Positions 42,596 through 51,119 of a stretch of 64,000 nucleotides of DNA are shown in pieces; the first letter of the stretch is position 1; every line of letters begins with the position of its first letter. The DNA is taken from positions 1-64,000 of the forward strand of contig JBCAXE010000009.1 in the NCBI GenBank assembly GCA_038534195.1, written 5' to 3'. The notes beneath the pieces were generated by a model. The model searched no databases, was not told the DNA's origin, and worked only from the letters and a program-made list of their open reading frames with translations. The translations under genes were made by a program, and so were the position numbers. The DNA comes from JAJFFW01 sp038534195. Lineage in GTDB: Bacteria; Pseudomonadota; Alphaproteobacteria; Caulobacterales; Parvularculaceae.

Positions 42596-45478
42596 TTATT
42601 GGGGCTCTGCCGCCTCATTTTCACGTTTAGCGCGTTCGACCCGAATGTCGCGCGCCCTTCCGACCAGAAAATTCGGATCAGCCGAAGTGCGCGCATTATT
42701 GACCAGTGTGAGCAGCGGCGCCTCCAGGCTGATCCGGTAAATCACTGGCGATGTGACGGGTTCAGTTACCCGCGGATCATTCAGATTCACTTCATTAGTT
42801 CCTTCAAACAAGAGTTTGAACTGGATATCGCCATCAAGGGGTCCATCAATCTCTGCACGAAGTTTGTTGAATCGAAGGTTTCTGAGAAGATCGAACGCAA
42901 TGTTTGCCTCGTTGCTCGCGCTGCTCGCCGCTTGCGTTGCGGCCCCGGCGTAGCGAACGACACCGGGCCCGACGGCCGTCATAACGCCTCCCTCGATGCT
43001 GGCGAGCCCCTCTTCGACCACAAGCGGCAATACGCCCTCGACAATTCCTTCGCCGCTTAGGCCTTCAATATCGAGAAATTCGAGCATCTCGGAAAGATTG
43101 ACATTCGCGGCCTGCAGGCGCGTGACCGCGCGGTCGCCTGCAACGGACGCTACTGTTTCATAGGCGCCGATGGTCCCGCCAAACCATGGGAATTCAGCTT
43201 TCAGAACGCGCAACGACTCGTCGCCTGGCAACTCAAACGTAACCTCGCCATTTTCGAGAACAAGCGCCGACAGATCGACGCCGTCTAACGTGATGGTTTG
43301 CGGCCCCGCCGTCGCCGGCGGCATCAGATTTGACAGCGCAATCTCGCCGGACATACCGCGGGTTTGAGAAACGGCGATTCCCGGCCCCTGAAAGGTTACG
43401 CCCTGTAGGCGCATAACGCCGGATGTCTTCAGCGGCGCACCGCCGCCGGACCATGACGCCAGCGCCTCCACATCCGCCGTCCCGACAGTATCGGTCATAA
43501 TCCCTTTCAACACAGGCGAGATTTCCGTGGGTTGCAGGCCGCCGGGCACGAACGCCAGCGACGGCGAGCGGAAAACGGCCTCGCCTTCGCCCGACAAAAC
43601 CTCGTGACGGCCCTCGCCGCCGCCGATTTGCGCCCCCTTTTCGGTTTTCACCTCATAATCAAACCGAAAAACATCGTCGGCGAGACGCCCGGCTCCCGTT
43701 CCGATCAGCGGCGCCAATTGCTTTGTTTCAGCCGCTTGCGTGATGGTCACCTCATCAACCGCAATATCAGCGGATAACGCATCATTCGCCAAAGACGCGG
43801 TAAATGCTCCCGACACGTCAGTTCCCAAAAGCTCGTCATTGATTGAAACCGCGCCATTGCCGAAACTTCCCTCCACGGTCGTTTGATGGGCCGCCGGCTC
43901 GTAAAACGCCGAAAAATCGATCCACGGAGGCGCGCCTTTCATTGTGGTTTCCCCCAACCGATAGTCGCCGCGTCGCACCTTAAGCCGGCCATGCAACCGG
44001 GCCTGTGGATTGTCTCCCCACAAAAAACGCAGCAGAGGCGCGTCGCCTTCGCACAATGAAGCGCCGCGGATCGACGCGGCCATATCCTGACCGGCCAGAC
44101 GGAACGCCCCGCGCTCGGCGACAACGCAGCGATCGTCAGTAATGGAAACTGTCAGCGTTTCATCGTCGAGGAGCGCGTCGACTTCCAGAGCCGCGCTGAA
44201 GGGCGCATCGCTGATTGAAAGACGGCCGACGTCGGCGCGCGTGACGGTGGTCGCCACATCGAGAATGCTGGTAAGGCGCCCGCGGCCAAGGACACCCGTC
44301 GCGTCCAAAGACGTCGCGCCCAGTCTGACGCCGTCCAGCGCCGGATCAACGACAGCGCTTTGAAACGAAAAACGCCAATCATCATTAGCTACGCGCGTCG
44401 CCCGCGCGCTCACCGATCCGTTCATCCCCGGACCGACTAAATTTACTGCGGCGCCAACCATGTCTACGCCGTCAGCCGCGCTGTAAAACGGCTGATTGTC
44501 CAGCGACGTAATCGAAAGCCGGTCGCCGCGATTTGACGATACAATCAATCCGGCGTCCTCAAGAGCCGTCACGGTCAGAGCGCCTTGATCGAGCGCGAGT
44601 CTCACCCCGCCTTGCACGGACAAAACACGCGCTTTTTCCGTGGACAGCCTTCTGGCTTCTTCATCGAGAAGAGCCGAAAGCGCCGGCGCCTGATCAACCG
44701 CAATTTCGCCGGAACGAACGTCGATATCCAATGCGCCGCTGATCGGCGCGTTATTTTCAAGCGCGGCGCGCCAGGAGCGGCCATTGCCCTCAATGGCGAG
44801 ATCAAAGTCCTGGATTGCGCCTTGCGGTGTTTCGATGTCGGTGGACATCATTGACGTCAGAATAATGTCGCCGTCGTCCACAAGCCGTAACGCCCCCTCG
44901 CCGGTAAGATCCGTCAGTGTGACCTCACCGTAGGCGAACCGTTCAGCATTCACCGTCCCGTCAAAAGCCGCGCCCTTTGAAACATCAAAAGCGCCGTCAA
45001 TCTCAGCGGTGGCGACCTCGCCGGCTTCATTCGTCAGGTTGAGCCGTAAGGCCTCAACAAAGATGAGGTCTGCGGGCGCTCGAATGGGGCCCGTACTCTC
45101 GCTTCCATCCCCGCCGAATGCGCGTCCAGCGACAGAAAAGCCGCCGCTATCGTTAATGTCTATACGGACGATCGAGGGTCCGATTTCGATTGCATTCACC
45201 TGACGGTCGCGAAGCAAGCGCCGCCAGTCGAATTTCACCGCCACCCTTTCCGATAGAACTCCCGGCGCGTCGTCGCGCCCGCCAAAGGCGATATCGCTCA
45301 AGACCAATTGATCAGCGGACACCTCGCGCACGGTCAGCGACGCGGCCTCAAACCCCGATCGCTTCAGCGCATAGCGGAGCCCCGCCCCCAGAACAGGTCC
45401 GCGCGCCACATAGAGCGCCGCCGCCAAAATGGCGATGAACGCAAAAGTGAACAGTATGAGCCGCCCGATAATGCGCAT
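42596..45478 (-). CDS. ydbH: YdbH family inter-membrane lipid transport protein (AsmA-like)
   Basis: 960 residues. One N-terminal inner-membrane span (LILFTFAFIAILAAALYVA) is followed by a very long beta-strand-rich periplasmic region, as in the AsmA-like bridges TamB, YhdP and YdbH. The C-terminal 250 residues match the YdbH tail (VEGVLPLVVEEGLASIEGGVM, then NEVNLNDPRVTEPVTSPVIYRI). These proteins form a hydrophobic groove that carries phospholipids to the outer membrane. It heads the ydbH-ynbE-ydbL operon and diverges from the M23 peptidase gene. Confidence 0.88.
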   Translation of the reverse strand: MRIIGRLILFTFAFIAILAAALYVARGPVLGAGLRYALKRSGFEAASLTVREVSADQLVLSDIAFGGRDDAPGVLSERVAVKFDWRRLLRDRQVNAIEIGPSIVRIDINDSGGFSVAGRAFGGDGSESTGPIRAPADLIFVEALRLNLTNEAGEVATAEIDGAFDVSKGAAFDGTVNAERFAYGEVTLTDLTGEGALRLVDDGDIILTSMMSTDIETPQGAIQDFDLAIEGNGRSWRAALENNAPISGALDIDVRSGEIAVDQAPALSALLDEEARRLSTEKARVLSVQGGVRLALDQGALTVTALEDAGLIVSSNRGDRLSITSLDNQPFYSAADGVDMVGAAVNLVGPGMNGSVSARATRVANDDWRFSFQSAVVDPALDGVRLGATSLDATGVLGRGRLTSILDVATTVTRADVGRLSISDAPFSAALEVDALLDDETLTVSITDDRCVVAERGAFRLAGQDMAASIRGASLCEGDAPLLRFLWGDNPQARLHGRLKVRRGDYRLGETTMKGAPPWIDFSAFYEPAAHQTTVEGSFGNGAVSINDELLGTDVSGAFTASLANDALSADIAVDEVTITQAAETKQLAPLIGTGAGRLADDVFRFDYEVKTEKGAQIGGGEGRHEVLSGEGEAVFRSPSLAFVPGGLQPTEISPVLKGIMTDTVGTADVEALASWSGGGAPLKTSGVMRLQGVTFQGPGIAVSQTRGMSGEIALSNLMPPATAGPQTITLDGVDLSALVLENGEVTFELPGDESLRVLKAEFPWFGGTIGAYETVASVAGDRAVTRLQAANVNLSEMLEFLDIEGLSGEGIVEGVLPLVVEEGLASIEGGVMTAVGPGVVRYAGAATQAASSASNEANIAFDLLRNLRFNKLRAEIDGPLDGDIQFKLLFEGTNEVNLNDPRVTEPVTSPVIYRISLEAPLLTLVNNARTSADPNFLVGRARDIRVERAKRENEAAEPQ

Positions 45479-45540
45479 ACCTTACCTGTTTACCTTAAAC
45501 TGCCCCCGAAGATTTGTTCATTGCTTAAACGCCCCCGCCT

Positions 45541-45717
45541 ATGATGATCATCAAAGACGTCCCAGAAACCGTTACCATGGGGCTAATTGCGCTGAAAAGC
45601 GAGCCATGCGAAGACAAGGCACGAGGCCTGCAACGTGTGGGGCGACGCGGCCAGGATACTATTGCTAAGTACCTGATTTTGAGGCGCTTTGTGCAAAACG
45701 ATACAGTGAGTGCGTAG
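45541..45717 (+). CDS. Possible 58-codon upstream ORF before the M23 peptidase gene
   Basis: ATG-ATG at 45541 opens a frame that ends in TAG at 45715-45717, four bases before the ATG of the M23 peptidase gene. The predicted product is basic, with no recognised domain or signal peptide, and has no clear Shine-Dalgarno. The peptidase gene itself has a weak site, so translational coupling is possible. It may equally be a chance frame in the leader. Confidence 0.2.
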   Translation: MMIIKDVPETVTMGLIALKSEPCEDKARGLQRVGRRGQDTIAKYLILRRFVQNDTVSA

Positions 45718-45721
45718 GTCT

Positions 45722-47566
45722 ATGGAACGCTTGCCCCTTTCGGAACAGGAAGCCCAAAGTTGGGACGCCGCCTTCGAGCGCCCCACGTCGCGCGCGCCGG
45801 CGGCGATCGCCGTGGCGACGCTTGTGATGGGCGCCGGCGCTCTTTTCCTGGCCAGCTTCCACGATGACGAGCAAGCGCAATCCTTAACAACCGCCTCTTC
45901 CACAGTAGCGGAAACGCCGATCATGGTCGCCGAGGCGGCCGAAGCAGACACCGAAAAAGCGGCGCCACAGATCGCACGCGACGCCGCTGAAACGCCTTAT
46001 GACGCTGTTGTGGAAACAAAGGCGCCGGAGGCGCAGACATTAGCGTCCTTAACAGAAGCGCCGACAACACCGGCTTCCAAATTCGCGCCCAGCCTGAAGC
46101 CCAAACGGCCGAAAGACGTTGTTACAATCGCAGCGAAGAAGGCCCCAACGCCGCGCGGTTTTTGGCCTGTTCTGAAACCGACGCTTACCGCATCCGTGAA
46201 AGCGGTCGCGGCAAAAAGCGTCGCTGCACCGGCGCAACGCCCAATGTCGTTTGGCGGCTTTGCGATCGCAGACAATAATGACAATCCGCCGGCGGTCTTC
46301 TTCCAAAGCGATGTCACGCCGAACCGCACGCCGCCGCCGCCGCTCGCTGTGGCGCTCAGCACGGATGTCGAAACACGGCCGTCGCAAACCTCAATCAAGC
46401 TGGCGCGCGGCGAGACGTTCGTCGACGCCTTAAAGCGCGCGGGCGTCGGCGCGGTGGATCGCAACCGGGCCGCCGCCGCGTTCGGCAAAGTGCAGAACTT
46501 GCGAAAACTCCGTCCGGGTCAGGAATTTGTTCTTGTTACGGCTCCTGCGAACCAAACGGTTTTTCAGCTCGCCTATGCAGACGCCGAACCGGCGCTGCAT
46601 TTACTTGATCTCGATTTTCGCATCGACGCCCAAAACAAAATAAATCTCGCGCGAAACCCAAGCGGTGAGTTTAAAGCCGTGAAATCAAGCGTACCGCTGA
46701 CGACACGCCTCGCCTCGATTGAAGGCCGGATCGAGGGCAGTCTATTTTTATCGGCGAAGAAAGCAGGCGCGCCGAGCCAGGTGATCGGTAACTTCGCGAA
46801 CATGTTCGCCTATGACGTGGATTTTCAACGAGACATCTTCGGCGGTGATGAGTTCGAAGCGATTTTCGAAGTTCATTATGATGATGAAGGCCGGATCGTC
46901 GGCGCCGGCGATATCCTTTACGGCCGGCTTAAATGGCGCGGACGCTCAAAGGAAAAAGGTTATTATCGTTTCGCTTCAGCAAATGGCGGTTCGAAGGCGG
47001 ACTTTTTCGATCGCGCAGGCCAAAGCGCAAAACGCCTCCTCATGAAAACACCCATTGACGGCGCGCGCCTCTCTTCAGGCTTCGGCACCCGCAAACACCC
47101 AATCCTTGGTTATCGCAAAGCACACAAGGGCGTTGATTTCGCCGCGCGCAGAGGCACGCCCATTTACGCAGCGGGAGACGGCGTCGTTGAACGCGCCAAC
47201 CGTTTCGGCAGCTTTGGAAACTACGTCCGCATTCGCCACGCCAATGGATATAAAACCGCCTACGCGCACTTAAAAGGTTTTCGCCGGGGCATCCGCGCCG
47301 GAAAGCGCGTGGAACAGGGCGACATCATCGGCTATGTGGGCACCACCGGCCGCTCGACCGGCCCCCACTTGCATTATGAAGTTCACTACAAAGGCAAGGC
47401 GGTCAATCCCCAGCGCTTGAAGATCGCGACCGGCGTTCAATTGAAAGGCGCGGAGATCGAGAGATTCAAGGCTGTGCGCGATGAGATCGATTTTATGCGC
47501 GCCCCGCCGCCAGCGCCGGATGCGCTCTATGCGGAAGAAGAAGCCGCTAACCGCAAATCGCTTTAA
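45722..47566 (+). CDS. M23 family metallopeptidase (LytM domain)
   Basis: 614 residues; ATG at 45722 is chosen over an in-frame GTG at 45710. A membrane span near residues 27-45 anchors it, and a long Ala/Pro-rich linker follows to about residue 190. Residues about 225-390 hold a LysM/opacity-associated-like region (KLARGETFVDALKRAGV). The LytM domain near 450-555 has HKGVDFAARRGTPI, then YAHLKGF and HLHYEVHY, with all zinc ligands present, so it should cleave peptidoglycan cross-links. Related proteins act in cell separation or envelope growth. Confidence 0.9.
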   Translation: MERLPLSEQEAQSWDAAFERPTSRAPAAIAVATLVMGAGALFLASFHDDEQAQSLTTASSTVAETPIMVAEAAEADTEKAAPQIARDAAETPYDAVVETKAPEAQTLASLTEAPTTPASKFAPSLKPKRPKDVVTIAAKKAPTPRGFWPVLKPTLTASVKAVAAKSVAAPAQRPMSFGGFAIADNNDNPPAVFFQSDVTPNRTPPPPLAVALSTDVETRPSQTSIKLARGETFVDALKRAGVGAVDRNRAAAAFGKVQNLRKLRPGQEFVLVTAPANQTVFQLAYADAEPALHLLDLDFRIDAQNKINLARNPSGEFKAVKSSVPLTTRLASIEGRIEGSLFLSAKKAGAPSQVIGNFANMFAYDVDFQRDIFGGDEFEAIFEVHYDDEGRIVGAGDILYGRLKWRGRSKEKGYYRFASANGGSKADFFDRAGQSAKRLLMKTPIDGARLSSGFGTRKHPILGYRKAHKGVDFAARRGTPIYAAGDGVVERANRFGSFGNYVRIRHANGYKTAYAHLKGFRRGIRAGKRVEQGDIIGYVGTTGRSTGPHLHYEVHYKGKAVNPQRLKIATGVQLKGAEIERFKAVRDEIDFMRAPPPAPDALYAEEEAANRKSL

Positions 47567-47582
47567 CGACTTGCGCTGCGCC

Positions 47583-48344
47583 TTACGCTTTCACGCCGGA
47601 TTTTCTGAACTCATTTCGATAAGCGTGCGCGGTTTTCGGTTCCACGCGCGGCTGGTGGAGCGCTTCCCGCGCAATCACGCCTAGAATAATACCGCCCGCG
47701 AAAATGACGCCTTTGACGGTGCCCGAAATTTTTGAAACGCCAATCCTTCGACGATAGCGAACGGGCGTTTCCACACAGCGCAGCCCTTTTTTCAATGCCC
47801 GCACCTGCATCTCGACGGTCCAACCGTACGTCAATGAAGCCATATCCAGCTCTTGCAAACTCTGACGCCTTATAGCGCGGAACGGGCCCAGGTCCGTGAA
47901 GGCGCCGTTCCAAATGAGCCGCATCAGGAAACAGGCCAACATGTTGCCAAAGCGTTGCGGCGGCGTGAGCGCGCCCTTTTCAACAGCGCCATTGAGCCTT
48001 GACCCGATCACAATATCGGCGCGCCCGGCGTGTACCGGCGCAACAATGCTTTCAAAATCCGCCGGGTCATCCGCGGCGTCGCCATCCATGAACACGATAA
48101 TGTCCGGCTTCGCAGCGCTAGCGACCCCCGCCTGACAAGACCGTCCGTATCCGGGTTCTTGGACGCAAATGACGCGAGCGCCCGCTTTTTCGGCGATCGC
48201 GCCTGTCCCGTCGGTCGATCCATTATCAACGACAATGACTTCCGTGGCTTTATCTAGAACAGACCCAACCACAGGCCCGATAGAACCGGCTTCATTCAGC
48301 GCCGGGATAATTACGCTAATGCGCGGCGTTTGATTTCCGTCCAT
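47583..48344 (-). CDS. Family 2 glycosyltransferase, dolichol/undecaprenyl-phosphate type
   Basis: 253 residues. The GT2 fold starts with ISVIIPALNEAGSI, then VDNGSTDGT, the DXD-like metal site in FMDGDAADDP and the acceptor loop region with YGWTVEMQV. A C-terminal hydrophobic stretch (GVIFAGGIILGVIA) may sit at the membrane. DPM1-like enzymes load a sugar on a polyprenyl phosphate for use by GT-C enzymes. The gene overlaps the GT-C gene upstream by 29 bases, which supports a joint role. Confidence 0.85.
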   Translation of the reverse strand: MDGNQTPRISVIIPALNEAGSIGPVVGSVLDKATEVIVVDNGSTDGTGAIAEKAGARVICVQEPGYGRSCQAGVASAAKPDIIVFMDGDAADDPADFESIVAPVHAGRADIVIGSRLNGAVEKGALTPPQRFGNMLACFLMRLIWNGAFTDLGPFRAIRRQSLQELDMASLTYGWTVEMQVRALKKGLRCVETPVRYRRRIGVSKISGTVKGVIFAGGIILGVIAREALHQPRVEPKTAHAYRNEFRKSGVKA

Positions 48345-49827
48345 AATGACGGCCTCCTTCTAGAATGAGCAACACTAGCGGCGGCAAGAATTCTATCGGC
48401 ACAAGGATGGTCTCAAAAACCCACCCATATCCGTTGTTCGCAAGAGCGTAACGCGCATAGTAAAGCGGCAAGGTCACTGAGAACAGCGCGACGCCGAGAC
48501 TTGGCGACAGTGGCGCAAACCATAAAAGCCACACATAATACCACGGATATCCGGTGGGCGACAAAACAAACAAAACGCTCGTTAGCGCCAACAAATACAT
48601 GGGCGTTTTCGATTGCTCGACCGGCGACCGCAATCCGATCAAGGCGCTCGCGCCGATAACAAGAGCGGCGACAAAAATGCGTGCCCACATTTCGCCGTCG
48701 ACTGACACGAGACTCGTAAGTTGGGCCAGAAGCGGGAACAAGAACGCGTTTGTGAGCCAGGATTGAGCGTACGCAGTCAGGCCGCTGTGCTCGGGGTCCA
48801 AACTGACCAACATCGGCGAGAGAAACAGCGCGACGGCCGCGCAAAAAACCGTCGCCGTCACGAGAAGCGACAAGGGGCGCCGTCGCTGCGCTCGAAAGAG
48901 AACCGGCGCAAGTATCATCGGCCACAACTTCACGCTCGCCGCCGCGGCGAGCGAAACCGCCGCCAATTTGGGTCTGTTGCGGCGTAGGAGTAACAGTGCG
49001 CCCAAAAGAAATGGTCCGATCAGAATATCCATATGACCGGCATTAAAGGTCGTCAGAATGAGAACTGGGTTGAGCCAATAGAGCGCCGCCCACAATTCAG
49101 ATCGACCGTACGATTTCAATAAGACAAGAAGAAGTCCCAACGATAGGCCGTCCACCAGCAACAGAACGCCGCGCCATGCGTTAAGGCTCATTGGCTTAAT
49201 AGCGTGCGCCAAAGCGAAGCTCGCCTGCGTCAGCGGCGGATAGATGGTGGAGACGTAGGGATAATTAATCCGGTAATGCAAGTCAGGGTGAGCACGCGCG
49301 AGCGTTTGCAGCTGACGCAAATCTGGATCGTCCGATAACGGAATTGGCGCACCGAACGCATCGACGGCTCTCGCCGCCGCCGGCGGATGCGCATAGGGGT
49401 TGATCCCGGCGCTGACAGTCGCACCGTCCCATAAGTAACGATGCCAGTCATCTTCATAGACCGGCGTTGACCAGAAAAACAGCAGTCGAAGCGCAAGCCC
49501 TGCAATAATCATCGGCCCAATGAGCGCGCGCTTGCTTTCGAGTTTAGGTACCAGAAGAAAAATAACACAATATGCGACGCCGGCGGCCGCCATCAAGCCA
49601 ATGGTCGTAACGATCGTCGCCGCCGAAGGTTCAACGCCGTACGTAAAACACGCTGATAAAATTCGGACGGCGAGGAGTGATAAGCAGAGACCGCCCATAA
49701 CCGCGGCGCCCGCCCACAATTTGCGATCATCAACGCCCTCGTTCTTGCGCTCACCTTGCCGCAAAGGCATCCCCGCCACGCTCATGAGCCCGGCGGGAAG
49801 CAGTGATTGCGTTGTGATGTTTTTCAC
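48316..49827 (-). CDS. GT-C fold polyprenyl glycosyltransferase (GT87-like)
   Basis: 503 residues from a GTG at 49827; ATGs at 49785 and 49770 are alternatives. About eleven membrane spans. The first periplasmic loop has PVYEDDWHRYLWDG, the acidic pair typical of GT-C enzymes, followed by GINPYAHPP and YPPLTQ. Such enzymes move mannose or another sugar from a polyprenyl phosphate to a glycolipid or glycoprotein outside the inner membrane. Coupled to the GT2 gene. Confidence 0.82.
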   Translation of the reverse strand: MKNITTQSLLPAGLMSVAGMPLRQGERKNEGVDDRKLWAGAAVMGGLCLSLLAVRILSACFTYGVEPSAATIVTTIGLMAAAGVAYCVIFLLVPKLESKRALIGPMIIAGLALRLLFFWSTPVYEDDWHRYLWDGATVSAGINPYAHPPAAARAVDAFGAPIPLSDDPDLRQLQTLARAHPDLHYRINYPYVSTIYPPLTQASFALAHAIKPMSLNAWRGVLLLVDGLSLGLLLVLLKSYGRSELWAALYWLNPVLILTTFNAGHMDILIGPFLLGALLLLRRNRPKLAAVSLAAAASVKLWPMILAPVLFRAQRRRPLSLLVTATVFCAAVALFLSPMLVSLDPEHSGLTAYAQSWLTNAFLFPLLAQLTSLVSVDGEMWARIFVAALVIGASALIGLRSPVEQSKTPMYLLALTSVLFVLSPTGYPWYYVWLLWFAPLSPSLGVALFSVTLPLYYARYALANNGYGWVFETILVPIEFLPPLVLLILEGGRHYGRKSNAAH

Positions 49828-49859
49828 GCCGCCCGCACAGCGCTAGTGGCCGCTGCGTC

Positions 49860-50750
49860 TCATGACCCGCTGCCGAGGCCGCTCGTAGAACTGCCGCGCA
49901 GATCGACTTGCGGCGACTGACGCACCTCAAAAACATCAATTGAATAGGAGAATTTCTTCGGCGCCAGTTTCGTGGCGGAAGCGAGCTTCTCGTGTAGTTT
50001 CGGTTCAGCCAGACCGCGTAGATGGTCAATGACGGCCGCGTCACTGCCGTCGAAGAGCGCTTCCTTGTACCAGGAATAGATCGCCGGCGCCTTGACCGTA
50101 TCGGATTTCACTGAAACAGAGCGGCGTGCATTCACGAAATCAGCGCCCAGCGACTGCAGCGCATCGTTTACGCTTAGTCCGGTAAAAGTCTTCATGCTCA
50201 AGACCGGTCCGCCTTTTGTCCCCTGATAGAGACCATAGACCAAATTGGGATTATCGAAATTCCGCAGGATGATTTTCTGTTCAATATCGTCGATCGACAT
50301 TGCGACACCTTCAACAGAAAGTCTCTTGCGCGTCCACATTTCGCCAGGATTGCTCGGGTCGCCGCGTTCTTCCTTAAGCGAACGGCCCGGAGAACCAGCG
50401 CCGATGGCGCGCACGATCAAAATGTTACGGAGATTGAGCCAATAGGCGAGCTGTTCGTCTTTTGAAAAGTTACTCGGCGTCAGTTTGGCGAGCGCGTCAG
50501 TATATGAGTCGAGATACGCGACGCCCCGTGGCTTCATCGCCCGATAATAAATGACGAGGCGATCTTTCTCCTCACGGCCGAAAGTCTTCAGGAATTCGTC
50601 GAATTCGCTGTAACTGATCCGCTGTGTATTTTCGGCGTTCGCGCTAGCAAAAACGTCAAACTCATCTTGCGCAGATGATGGTGCGGCGAAGACCGCCGTT
50701 ATAACCAATGCTATCGTCGAGAAAATACCTGCCCTTTTGTTCACACTCAT
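49860..50750 (-). CDS. DUF547 secreted protein
   Basis: 296 residues. ATG at 50750 with a strong Shine-Dalgarno (AGGAGGG); the frame further upstream is not used. The signal peptide ends at SSAQD (about residue 28). DUF547 segments: AYWLNLRNILIVRAIG, WTRKRLSVEGVAMSIDDIEQKIIL, and LSVNDALQSLGADFVNARRSV. The family has a predicted transglutaminase-like fold but no proven activity. The last 15 residues are Ser/Gly-rich. Confidence 0.88.
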   Translation of the reverse strand: MSVNKRAGIFSTIALVITAVFAAPSSAQDEFDVFASANAENTQRISYSEFDEFLKTFGREEKDRLVIYYRAMKPRGVAYLDSYTDALAKLTPSNFSKDEQLAYWLNLRNILIVRAIGAGSPGRSLKEERGDPSNPGEMWTRKRLSVEGVAMSIDDIEQKIILRNFDNPNLVYGLYQGTKGGPVLSMKTFTGLSVNDALQSLGADFVNARRSVSVKSDTVKAPAIYSWYKEALFDGSDAAVIDHLRGLAEPKLHEKLASATKLAPKKFSYSIDVFEVRQSPQVDLRGSSTSGLGSGS

Positions 50751-50906
50751 TGACCGCCCTCCTTTGTGGGGTTTTATGTCTATCGCGCCATAGCGTGAAA
50801 CGTAAGCCTTGCAAGGGCCAAAATTGCAAAACACTTTCTGTAACGAACATGTGAAGCGGTCGCATTTCCGATAAGAAACGCGAAATCTCAATGGCTACGT
50901 CAGCGG

Positions 50907-51107
50907 TTATCGGTCGCGCAATTCCACCAGGACCTGCTCAATCAGGCGATCAAGATCGGCCGCGCCGGACGCCTGATCCTTCAACGCCGCCTTCACTTTG
51001 TGCGGCAATTGCTCGGGAGGGATCGGTCCGGCGCTTTCAATTGTCGCGCGGATCAGCGCTTTCAGAGCGGCTTCTTTGTCTGGCGTCCATTCATTTTCTT
51101 CCGCCAT
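50907..51107 (-). CDS. Small acidic helical protein downstream of clpB
   Basis: 66 residues, rich in Glu and Ala, predicted as three helices (EAALKALIRATIES, LPHKVKAALKD, LDRLIEQVLVEL). The Shine-Dalgarno AAGGAG overlaps the clpB stop (TAAGGAG), and the ATG is 12 bases after that stop, so it is coupled to clpB. No signal peptide. I do not recognise a family. Heat-shock co-expression is inferred from the operon. Confidence 0.65.
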   Translation of the reverse strand: MAEENEWTPDKEAALKALIRATIESAGPIPPEQLPHKVKAALKDQASGAADLDRLIEQVLVELRDR

Positions 51108-51119
51108 CGGCGCATCTCC

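Noticed and set aside
45488..45500. Interrupted palindrome GTTTA-CCT-TAAAC upstream of ydbH as an operator
   Set aside because: Short, AT-rich and single; no known regulator matches it well enough to claim.
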